Shown here: piece by piece, positions 1 to 6,917 of the stretch
Layout: each line of letters starts with the position of its first letter
Position numbering within the stretch: position 1 is the stretch's first letter
Assembly: GCA_034002745.1 (NCBI GenBank)
Contig: JAVEZY010000050.1
Location: 1 to 6,962, forward strand
Source of the DNA: JAITWN01 sp034002745
Lineage (GTDB): Bacteria; Pseudomonadota; Gammaproteobacteria; SZUA-140
Reading direction: 5' to 3'
Length of the DNA: 6,962 nucleotides
Notes under the pieces: generated by a model
Databases searched by the model: none
Told to the model about the DNA's origin: nothing
Seen by the model: only the letters and a program-made list of their open reading frames with translations
Translations under genes and position numbers: made by a program

Positions 1-483
1 GTTCGCATGGGCAAGATCATCAAGGACAAGTATCCCGAGCTTGACGCCGAAGATCAGGAGGCCGTGCGCCAGCACGCCATCGCCGCCCTCAACCTCACGC
101 AGCAGGCCAAGCGGCTTGTCACCGAAGGCGAGAGTGAAGGTTCGCCCAACACCGCCCTGATCGACGGCGTGCGTCGCTTCGCGATGGACGTGCGCGAGTT
201 GGACATCGACCTGATCGACCGCATCAACCCCTTCGGGGAAGCCTACGCCATCCTTGCCAAGACCATGAGCGAGGACAGCTTGAAGCAGGTCGCGGCGGCC
301 ATCTCGGCCAAGCGCACGAGCCTGACGCCAGACGAGGCGAAGGAGATGGCCGTTCGCGCCGTGCAGTTCAAAAAGGAGCGCGGCCGCATTCCGGCGCTCG
401 ATTCCCAGGATGCCTGGGAGCGACGCATGGCCGAAGGCGCCGCCGCCTTCATGCGCTTCAAGGCGGAGGGACGCTATGAGTAA
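1..483 (+). CDS. C-terminal part of a probable DEAD/DEAH-box helicase (5' end outside the window)
   Basis: The reading frame is open from the first base of the window (Val-Arg precede the first Met at 7), so this is most likely the 3' end of a longer gene rather than a complete 158-aa protein. No helicase motif lies in the visible part. The helicase call is inferred: this kind of tail (INPFGEAYAILAKTMSED at residues 73-90 counted from Met7, then a basic helical stretch) resembles, from memory, the C-termini of DEAD/DEAH-box helicase family proteins encoded just before GIY-YIG nuclease genes. The last 45 residues carry F-x4-GR-x-P followed by WERRMAEG (residues 121-144), a pattern that recurs in the N-terminus of the next protein. 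The stop overlaps the next start (ATGAGTAA), so the two are probably translationally coupled and act together. The segment is soluble and mainly helical, with no membrane span. If Met7 were the true start, it would be a small helical protein of unknown role. Confidence 0.6.
   Translation, partial: VRMGKIIKDKYPELDAEDQEAVRQHAIAALNLTQQAKRLVTEGESEGSPNTALIDGVRRFAMDVRELDIDLIDRINPFGEAYAILAKTMSEDSLKQVAAAISAKRTSLTPDEAKEMAVRAVQFKKERGRIPALDSQDAWERRMAEGAAAFMRFKAEGRYE
465..469 (+). promoter_or_regulatory. Ribosome binding site that decides the start of the GIY-YIG gene
   Basis: GGAGG lies 6 nt upstream of the ATG at 476. This supports 476 over the upstream in-frame ATG at 410, which would add 22 low-complexity residues read in the shadow of gene 1. 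The ATG at 476 overlaps the upstream stop in the sequence ATGAGTAA, an arrangement typical of coupled genes. Confidence 0.75.
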
Positions 484-1663
484 CTCCGATCTTGACGAAC
501 TCGCTGCGGAGCTTGCCGAGTTCGCTCCGGCTGAGAAGAAAAATGGCCGCCCAGCCAGCGAGGAGCGTGTCATTGCTGGCTTCGAGGAAATCCAACGCTT
601 CACCGAAAAGCACGGCCGTGCGCCGCAGCACGGTGAAGACCGCGACATATTCGAGCGCCTTTACGCTGTACGTCTGGACCGTTTGCGCGCGCTCCCGGAC
701 TGCCGCGCGCTGCTGGAGCCGCTGGATCATCAGGGCTTGCTTGCCGGGGCGCCTACCGTTACCGCTTCGGCAAATGACGCCATCGACATCGACGACCTGG
801 CCGCCGAGTTGGCGGGCGTAGCCGAGGCGGACGACATCACGGTTCTGCGCCATGTCCGCACCAGCGCCGACAAGCGCGCCGCCGAGGAGATCGCGGATCG
901 CAAGCCTTGCGAGGAATTCGAGGCGTTCAAGCCACTGTTCGAGCGCGTAGCGACGGAAGTCAAGACTGGCTTGCGCCAGTCCCAGTCCATAGAGGCGGGC
1001 CGCCGCGCGATTGAGGCCGGGGACTTTTTCGTTCTCGATGGCATCACGCTCTACGTTGCCGAGGTTGGCGAGCCATTGAAGACCACCGCCGGGGAAGTGG
1101 ACCGCCGCCTGCGCCTCATCTTCTCCAACGGCACCGAGAGCAATCTGCTGCTGCGCTCGCTCCAGCGAGCGTTCTACAACGACCCCGCCGCACGGCGGCT
1201 GGCCTCGCCCGAGAGCGGACAACTCTCTTTTGGCGGAGAGCTTGAGGCCGATGATGTCGAAAGCGGCACGATCTACGTCCTGCGCTCCCTCTCGGATCAT
1301 CCCTATGTCGCGCAGCACCGCGACATCATTCACAAGATGGGCGTGACGGGGGGCAGGGTGGAGACGCGCATTGCCAACGCCGAACACGACTCCACCTACC
1401 TGCTGGCGAAGGTCGAAGTGGTGGCGACCTACAAGCTCGCGGGCATCAACCGCACTCGGATGGAGAACCTGTTCCACAGGCTGTTCGCGCCCGCGCGGTT
1501 GAACATCACCATCAACGACCGCTTCGGTCACCCTGTGCAGCCTGAGGAATGGTTTCTCGTTCCGCTGTTCGTGATCGACGAGGCCGTGGCGCGCATCAAG
1601 GATGGCAGCATCACCGGGTACATCTACGATCCCAAGGCTGCGAAGCTGGTGAAGGCGGAGTAG
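476..1663 (+). CDS. GIY-YIG nuclease family protein (T5orf172/MUG113-like C-terminal domain)
   Basis: Predicted 395-aa DNA endonuclease, presumably working with the helicase-like protein encoded just upstream. The C-terminal domain (about residues 262-375) has the GIY-YIG core: GTIYVLRSL at 264-272 as the GIY half, HKMGVTGG at 286-293 as the YIG half, the conserved Arg in VETRIANA (R298), and a candidate metal-binding Glu in NRTRMENLFH (E330). FAPARLNI and EEWFLVPL follow, as I recall from T5orf172/MUG113-type members. The N-terminal 260 residues hold a short acidic motif twice (LDELAAELA at 6-14, IDDLAAELA at 105-113), a GR-x-P module (residues 42-61) also seen at the end of the upstream protein, and a charged helical linker at about 120-180. 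A small domain around 183-245 is unassigned. Two consecutive TAG stops end the gene. The nuclease fold is well supported; the target and the anti-phage role are inferred from context. Confidence 0.85.
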   Translation: MSNSDLDELAAELAEFAPAEKKNGRPASEERVIAGFEEIQRFTEKHGRAPQHGEDRDIFERLYAVRLDRLRALPDCRALLEPLDHQGLLAGAPTVTASANDAIDIDDLAAELAGVAEADDITVLRHVRTSADKRAAEEIADRKPCEEFEAFKPLFERVATEVKTGLRQSQSIEAGRRAIEAGDFFVLDGITLYVAEVGEPLKTTAGEVDRRLRLIFSNGTESNLLLRSLQRAFYNDPAARRLASPESGQLSFGGELEADDVESGTIYVLRSLSDHPYVAQHRDIIHKMGVTGGRVETRIANAEHDSTYLLAKVEVVATYKLAGINRTRMENLFHRLFAPARLNITINDRFGHPVQPEEWFLVPLFVIDEAVARIKDGSITGYIYDPKAAKLVKAE

Positions 1664-1670
1664 TAGACCA

Positions 1671-2567
1671 ATGATCGTCCGTGGGGGAGGACAGTTTATT
1701 AGCTCAATACGATCCATCGACCTGCGCTTTGTAGATGACCTCGTTGAATTCGTTCGTGGTCCTGGGTTCGTGCTCGACTTTTCCGACACGAGCTTCGCGG
1801 ATTTTTTCGCCTTGGAGCTGAAGGTCAATATTGACGATCCCAAATACGCGGCGAACGGCGGCTCCAAGGGGAAACGGCTGCGCTATTTCCTGCAAAACTG
1901 CGACGATGCCACTGCCGTTCGCGTGCTTACGGCCCTCTGGGAGTACCGCTCCGACTATCTTGCCCGCAGCGGCGGCAAGGACCCGGTAATCGATGCGCAG
2001 TCGCGCTATCAAGGCTTGATCAATCGTCTCTCCGGCGGTGCGGCTCCGAAGCCAACCCAGCCCCAACCCGTTGTCGATCGTCAGAAGATCGCCACCATAA
2101 AAGCCGAGCTGCTGAGGGTCTCCTCGCTCAGCGCACAGGCACGCGGCTTTGCCTTCGAGGGATTCCTCAAGGGCCTGTTCGACGCATTCGGTTTGGCCGC
2201 CCAGGAACCGTTCCGCCTTTGCGGTGAGCAAATCGACGGCAGCTTCCAGCTCGGCAGCGAGACCTATCTGCTGGAAGCCAAATGGCATGGTCAGCCAATT
2301 GGCGTCGCCGATTTGCACACGTTCCACGGCAAGATTGAACAGAAGGCCGCCTGGACGCGAGGCCTGTTCGTGAGCAACAGCGGCTTCTCCGATGACGGCC
2401 TCGTCGCCTTTGGCCGAGGCAAGCGCGTCATCTGTATGGACGGTCTCGATCTCTATGATCTGCTTGATCGCGAGATACCGCTCAACCAAGTTCTTGAACG
2501 GAAGGTGCGCAGGGCAGCCGAAACCGGCACGCCCTTTCTTCGCGTTCGCGACCTCTTCCCGAGCTGA
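1671..2567 (+). CDS. Mrr-like restriction endonuclease with an N-terminal accessory domain
   Basis: Predicted 298-aa two-domain nuclease. Residues 140-265 match the Mrr-type PD-(D/E)XK fold: RGFAFEGFLKGLF (158-170, E163), EQIDGSF (186-192, D189), LLEAKWHG (200-207, E202 and K204), then GLFVSNSGFSDDGL (231-244), which corresponds to the FVT-x-GGF strand region of Mrr proteins. All expected catalytic positions are present, so the enzyme should be active. Residues 14-95 (IDLRFVDDLVEF, LDFSDTSFADFF, SKGKRLRYFLQ, VRVLTALWEY) form a separate domain that I recall in front of various effector domains in phage-resistance genes. I cannot name it securely; an AbiJ N-terminal-like domain is one possibility. 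A Pro/Gln-rich linker (about 121-135) joins the two. Mrr-family enzymes often cut modified DNA, but nothing here shows specificity. The gene starts 7 nt after the previous stop pair, with GGAG 10 nt before the ATG. Confidence 0.83.
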   Translation: MIVRGGGQFISSIRSIDLRFVDDLVEFVRGPGFVLDFSDTSFADFFALELKVNIDDPKYAANGGSKGKRLRYFLQNCDDATAVRVLTALWEYRSDYLARSGGKDPVIDAQSRYQGLINRLSGGAAPKPTQPQPVVDRQKIATIKAELLRVSSLSAQARGFAFEGFLKGLFDAFGLAAQEPFRLCGEQIDGSFQLGSETYLLEAKWHGQPIGVADLHTFHGKIEQKAAWTRGLFVSNSGFSDDGLVAFGRGKRVICMDGLDLYDLLDREIPLNQVLERKVRRAAETGTPFLRVRDLFPS

Positions 2568-2575
2568 GGAGGAGG
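2567..2575 (+). promoter_or_regulatory. Strong Shine-Dalgarno sequence for hamA
   Basis: AGGAGGAGG sits between the gene 3 stop (2565-2567) and the hamA ATG (2579), giving two overlapping matches to the anti-SD with spacings of 3 to 6 nt. It is the best ribosome binding site in the window and suggests that hamA is translated well in its own right, not only through coupling. Confidence 0.8.
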
Positions 2576-2578
2576 CGC

Positions 2579-3358
2579 ATGGTGCAGTTCAACGATTGGT
2601 GCGACTCCGCGGACACGCCCCTGGGAAATCATCACGTTCGGGTCATGACGGGCCGGCCGGCGGACGCTGCGACCGGCATCCAGGTGACGGCCACGGCCGT
2701 CCCCGCCCACTACGCCGCCGAGGAGCGCATCGCCGCAGCGCTTGCGAGGCTGGGCAAGGTCGCTGCCGCGCAGATGATCACCAATCTTCTCCCGCAAACG
2801 CCGCAGATCCGATCGGGCGATCTCGGCGAGATCTACGCTACGGAATGGATCGACGCGCACAGCGGCTATCGCGCCCCCATCAAACGGCTGCGCTGGAAGG
2901 ATCACCGCAACATGGCGATGCGCGGCGACGACGTCATCGGCATGCTTCTCGACCCGGCAACACAGCGCCTCCGCTTCCTGAAGACAGAGGCCAAGAGCCG
3001 CATCGACCTGCGCGCCCAAACGCTGGAGGAGGCGCGGACCGGCCTGGATAAGGATGGCGGCCTTCCCTCGTCGCATGCATTGTCCTTTATCTCAGCCAGA
3101 CTGATGGAGCTGGGCACCGACGCGCCGCTCGTCGACGCCATCGACGAGGCGCTCTATCGGCACGGTATCCCGCCCGAGAGCGTGAAACATCTCCTCTTCA
3201 CCTTCTCCGGGAACTCCCCGCAAGCGCTGCTGACACAGGCGCTGCAGGCCTATCCTGGTTCATTCGAACAATTGGGTATCGGTCTGCACGTCGACGGCCA
3301 TGCCGCCTTTGTTGGGGCCGTCTACGATCGGGTCATAGCCGATGCCAACCACCCCTGA
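2579..3358 (+). CDS. hamA: Hachiman nuclease subunit HamA (DUF1837 family)
   Basis: Predicted 259-aa PD-(D/E)XK nuclease, the effector of a Hachiman two-gene anti-phage system. In the studied system HamA binds the helicase HamB and is released or activated when HamB meets damaged or abnormal DNA; it then degrades DNA, protecting the population by abortive infection. Visible motifs are SGDLGEIYATEWI (79-91, conserved Glu84), basic and aromatic KRLRW (102-106), RGDDVIGML (115-123, Asp117/Asp118) and FLKTEAKSRI (133-142, Glu137 and Lys139). Together they give the E...D...ExK signature in the expected order and spacing, so the active site looks intact. The N-terminal 75 residues are less distinctive. 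There is no signal peptide or membrane span. The start at 2579 is supported by an excellent Shine-Dalgarno, and the 3' end overlaps hamB by 17 nt. The related E. coli AbpA also carries DUF1837, so an AbpAB-like system is the main alternative. Confidence 0.82.
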   Translation: MVQFNDWCDSADTPLGNHHVRVMTGRPADAATGIQVTATAVPAHYAAEERIAAALARLGKVAAAQMITNLLPQTPQIRSGDLGEIYATEWIDAHSGYRAPIKRLRWKDHRNMAMRGDDVIGMLLDPATQRLRFLKTEAKSRIDLRAQTLEEARTGLDKDGGLPSSHALSFISARLMELGTDAPLVDAIDEALYRHGIPPESVKHLLFTFSGNSPQALLTQALQAYPGSFEQLGIGLHVDGHAAFVGAVYDRVIADANHP

Positions 3359-6300
3359 CGCGATCACAGCCGCCATCACGGACGCGGCGACGGCAGGCTT
3401 TCGCGGCAGGCTCATCGCGCGAGGCCAGGCGCGCGCCATGATCTGGCGTGACGGTGTCCTGCCCCCTGGCGCGCCCGCTTTCTCGCCGCAGCTCAGCTTC
3501 GATCTCCACAGTTACGCCTATGGCTTGCTTGGGCTGGGGCTGCGCCTCCTCGAACTCGATGGCGACCCGAACCAGGCACGGATCGCATTCGAACAGGCGG
3601 CGACCGCCCTCGAAGCGGTTATGGCCAAGGGCAACCGCGACGAAGCAGACCGCGATTTCCATTTCGTCATGGCGGCGGCCAGCTATCACCTCGCACACCT
3701 GTCTGCCCGAGCCTATTCCCTCCTTGCGATCGTGGCCGCCGAGGAGAATTTCTCCCCGATCGAACAGGCGCTCGCGCTGTTGATGCGCCGAGACGTCAAC
3801 GAGCTGCGCGCACGCGTGTACGCCTTCCGCCTGGATGGTCGAGGATCGGACGCGACCATTGCAGCGCTATTCCAACAACGGCTTGTGGAGCCTGTCGCCG
3901 CCGACGCGCCGGAGCGCGATGGTCAGGACTTCCTCTTCGAGGGCCTCGATCTCGCCCTGACCGATGCCTTCTTCGGCGCATTCGCGACATTCCTGCTCGC
4001 GCTGGATCGCGGCGAGAGAGCCCTAGTCGACCGGGCGATCGCGCAGCTTCGGGAAAACCTCGACATCTGCGCGGAATTGAACCTTCTGCCGCAATGGTGG
4101 GTGCATCGGGTCGCCATCCATCTGCTCTCCGACCTCTGGTCGAACACTTTCCACGAGAAGGTCCCGCTACTCCCCGCCGGTGGCGCCGCGGCGTCATGGC
4201 CCGGCCTTCGCGAGCTCTTCATCGCCCTGCTCGCTCGCCGCCCGAGAGCCGAGGTCGACCTGTGGCCTTCGCAGACCGAGGCGGCGTCGCGCGCCGTCGA
4301 TCAGACCGACAATCTTGTTGTCTCGCTGCCGACCAGCGCCGGCAAGACCCGGATTGCCGAATTGTCAATTCTGCGGTGCTTGGCTGGTGGCCAGCGAGTT
4401 ATGTTCGTGACACCGCTTCGCGCCCTGTCGGCGCAGACGGAAACCACGCTCCAGCGCACCTTCGGCCCACTCGGCAAGACCATCTCCGCGCTCTACGGCA
4501 GCATTGGCGTATCCGGCTTCGATGAGGACGCTATCCGCGAGCGTGACATCGTCGTCGCGACCCCTGAGAAACTTGACTTCGCGTTGAGGAACGATCCGTC
4601 GCTCCTCGACGATGTCGGCTTGCTCGTGTTCGACGAAGGCCACATGATCGGACCTGGGGAACGCGAGGTTCGATACGAGGTTCAGATTCAGCGCCTCCTG
4701 CGCCGACAAGACGCCGGTCAACGCCGGATCGTTTGCCTGTCGGCGATCCTTCCTGACGGAGATCAACTCGAGGACTTCTCGGCATGGCTGCGTCGCGACC
4801 AGCCCGGAGGCCCGATCAAGAACGACTGGCGACCTACGCGCCTGCGGTTTGGCGAGGTAACCTGGAACTCGCCAACGGCGCGTCTCAATCTTCGCGTCGG
4901 CGATGAAAGACCCTTCGTGCCTCGCTTCCTTACCGGCGCGGCGCCGCCGCTGTTCGTACCGCCGAAGAAATTACGCACTCGGCTCTTTCCGGACAGCCAA
5001 CAGGAATTGAGCCTTGCAACGGCGTGGCGGCTCGTCAGCGATGGCCAGACGGTGCTGATCTACTGCCCCGAGCGCCGAAGCGTCGAGCCGTTCGCCAAGG
5101 TTGTCGTCGACTTGCACTCGCGCGGCGCGCTCGCGTCCCTGCTAACGGTTGACCCCGCCACACTCCAAACCGCTATCGCGCTCGGCGAAGAATGGCTTGG
5201 GCCGGACAGCGACATCCTCAAATGCCTGCGGCTTGGCGTGGCGCTTCACCATGGGGCCTTGCCGACCGCCTATCGCAAAGAAGTCGAGCGACTGCTGCGC
5301 GACAGCGTGCTCAAGGTAACGATCTCATCGCCGACGCTGGCTCAGGGCCTCAACCTGTCGGCCACGGCTGTCGTTATGCATTCGCTCTATCGCCACGGCG
5401 AGAAGATCAAGGTCTCTGAATTCAAGAATGTCATCGGGCGCGCCGGCCGCGCCTATGTCGATGTTGAAGGGCTAGTCCTCTTTCCCATTTTCCAGGATTC
5501 GCGGAACAAGAAGCATGACGAATGGGTCGCGTTGATCGAGGATCTTGGCGCCCGCGAGATGGAGAGCGGGCTCATTCAGCTCATCCTTTCGCTTCTCATG
5601 CGCCTGCATGCACGGCTTGGCGGCAATCTCGATCAGCTAATGGACTACGTCGTCAACAACGCCGCGGCATGGACCTTCCCCGAGGTCGCCGGCGAGAAGG
5701 CCGACAAGCGCGAGCGGGCGCTGAAAGAGTGGGAGCGTCATATGGCGACGCTCGACACCGCCATTCTCAGCCTCATAGGCGAGGCCGACGTGCCCGATGA
5801 CCAGATCGAGGCCGCGCTCGACAACATCCTTCAATCTTCGCTCTGGCAGCGTCGCCTGCTTCACGTCGACGACGCATCACGCGCCGCCTATCGCGCCACG
5901 CTGCTCACGCGGAGCCGGTATATCTGGGCGAATTCGACTGCCGCTACACGACGCGGCTACTTTCTGGCCGGGCTCGGCCTCGAAGCTGGACATGCGCTGG
6001 ACGCAATTGCGGCTGAGGCAAACGACCTTCTCATACAGGCCAACGCAGCCCTCGCAGCATCGGACCATGAGGCGGCAATCGCTGCGATCACCGGCATCGC
6101 CGAACGCGTGTTCGCCTTCTACCCGTTTGAGCCGGATCCATTCCCGGCGAATTGGCGCGACATCCTCAGATGCTGGCTGCTCGGGCAGCCGTTGGCAGCG
6201 ATCGTCGCCGGACAGGAAGCCGAGGCATTGCAGTTTATTGAGGGTGGCCTGGTTTATCGCCTGCCTTGGGCCATGGAGGCCTTACGCGTCCGTGCCGCCG

Positions 6301-6863
6301 CCAATGGCGATGTCGTCGGTATGTTCGCACTGGCGTTGGACGACTATGAGCTCGGCCTGGCTGTGCCGGCTGTCGAAACGGGGACGATGAATCGCTCCGC
6401 CTCGATTCTGATCCAGGCGGGTTTCAATTCCCGGCTGGCGGCCATAAAAGCCGTCACCGACACGGCCGCCACCTTCACGACTGGCGCGGAATTGCGCGCG
6501 TGGCTGCGCTCACCCGGCCTCGCGGTCTGGTCGGCGCAACCCAACTGGCCAACGGCCGAGACGCGGGCCATATGGCTCGAATTCATCCAGGAGTTCGCCC
6601 CGTCAGACAATCGGACCTGGGCGCGACGGGATTATCTTGGAAACGTCCAGTGGTTCGCCGCACCCGCGCCTCCCGGAACACCAGTCAGCCTCTTTCATAG
6701 GAACGGACAGCCGCTGGTGCTGGCGCCCGACGGGCACGCGATCGGTCTGCTACAGCACCCGCTCAACCCGAATCGGCGCGGTCTTGTGCGAGCGACTGTC
6801 GCTCTGAATAACGGCCAGCTCGATCTGAGTTATCTCGGCCCCGATGACTTGTGGGAGGGTTAG
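3342..6863 (+). CDS. hamB: Hachiman helicase subunit HamB (SF2 DExH, Ski2-like)
   Basis: Predicted 1173-aa ATP-dependent DNA helicase and partner of HamA. The helicase core covers about residues 305-720: LWPSQTEAA (307-315, Q-motif-like), motif I PTSAGKT (330-336, Lys335), Ia TPLRALSAQ (from 357), Ib ATPEKLD (from 406), motif II DEGH (431-434), motif III SAI (467-469), motif IV TVLIYCPE (from 570), ALHHGALP (634-641), motif V SSPTLAQGLNLS (662-673) and motif VI GRAGRA (699-704). Order and sequence match Ski2-like DExH helicases. About 300 helical residues precede the core (e.g. DFHFVMAAASYHLAHLSARAYSLL at 105-128 in part), possibly TPR-like and a candidate HamA or DNA contact. About 450 residues follow, mostly helical and ending in a small beta-rich segment. 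The start is fixed: an in-frame TAG lies at 3336-3338, one codon before the ATG. There is no good Shine-Dalgarno, so translation probably depends on coupling to hamA. AbpB of AbpAB is the main alternative. Confidence 0.86.
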   Translation: MPTTPDAITAAITDAATAGFRGRLIARGQARAMIWRDGVLPPGAPAFSPQLSFDLHSYAYGLLGLGLRLLELDGDPNQARIAFEQAATALEAVMAKGNRDEADRDFHFVMAAASYHLAHLSARAYSLLAIVAAEENFSPIEQALALLMRRDVNELRARVYAFRLDGRGSDATIAALFQQRLVEPVAADAPERDGQDFLFEGLDLALTDAFFGAFATFLLALDRGERALVDRAIAQLRENLDICAELNLLPQWWVHRVAIHLLSDLWSNTFHEKVPLLPAGGAAASWPGLRELFIALLARRPRAEVDLWPSQTEAASRAVDQTDNLVVSLPTSAGKTRIAELSILRCLAGGQRVMFVTPLRALSAQTETTLQRTFGPLGKTISALYGSIGVSGFDEDAIRERDIVVATPEKLDFALRNDPSLLDDVGLLVFDEGHMIGPGEREVRYEVQIQRLLRRQDAGQRRIVCLSAILPDGDQLEDFSAWLRRDQPGGPIKNDWRPTRLRFGEVTWNSPTARLNLRVGDERPFVPRFLTGAAPPLFVPPKKLRTRLFPDSQQELSLATAWRLVSDGQTVLIYCPERRSVEPFAKVVVDLHSRGALASLLTVDPATLQTAIALGEEWLGPDSDILKCLRLGVALHHGALPTAYRKEVERLLRDSVLKVTISSPTLAQGLNLSATAVVMHSLYRHGEKIKVSEFKNVIGRAGRAYVDVEGLVLFPIFQDSRNKKHDEWVALIEDLGAREMESGLIQLILSLLMRLHARLGGNLDQLMDYVVNNAAAWTFPEVAGEKADKRERALKEWERHMATLDTAILSLIGEADVPDDQIEAALDNILQSSLWQRRLLHVDDASRAAYRATLLTRSRYIWANSTAATRRGYFLAGLGLEAGHALDAIAAEANDLLIQANAALAASDHEAAIAAITGIAERVFAFYPFEPDPFPANWRDILRCWLLGQPLAAIVAGQEAEALQFIEGGLVYRLPWAMEALRVRAAANGDVVGMFALALDDYELGLAVPAVETGTMNRSASILIQAGFNSRLAAIKAVTDTAATFTTGAELRAWLRSPGLAVWSAQPNWPTAETRAIWLEFIQEFAPSDNRTWARRDYLGNVQWFAAPAPPGTPVSLFHRNGQPLVLAPDGHAIGLLQHPLNPNRRGLVRATVALNNGQLDLSYLGPDDLWEG

Positions 6864-6917
6864 AACCGCAGATGACGAAGCCACCTACATACTTCGGCGC
6901 ATGCGGGTGTACTGATC
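6864..6917. other. Short intergenic region between hamB and a convergent gene end
   Basis: These 54 nt hold no ORF of note. A 5-bp stem is possible (CGAAG at 6876-6880 with CTTCG at 6892-6896, 11-nt loop), and there is an 8-bp palindrome CGCATGCG at 6898-6905. Neither is followed by a T-run, so I do not call a terminator. The two flanking genes appear to converge here. Confidence 0.5.

Noticed and set aside
410..475. Upstream ATG at 410 as start of the GIY-YIG protein
   Set aside because: It would add 22 residues translated from inside gene 1 with a Pro/Arg-rich shadow composition, whereas the ATG at 476 has GGAGG at the right distance and the usual stop-start overlap.
458..1867. Long minus-strand open frame (469 codons) opposite the GIY-YIG gene
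   Set aside because: It lies antisense to a gene with clear nuclease motifs, runs across a gene junction, shows no recognisable domain, and long antisense frames are common in GC-rich DNA.
1704..2489. Minus-strand open frame of 261 codons opposite the Mrr-like gene
   Set aside because: It is antisense to a gene with an intact PD-(D/E)XK signature and has no recognisable motif; it is a GC-driven shadow.
6876..6905. Small hairpin and palindrome after hamB as a terminator
   Set aside because: The stem is only 5 bp with an 11-nt loop, and no T-run follows on either strand.
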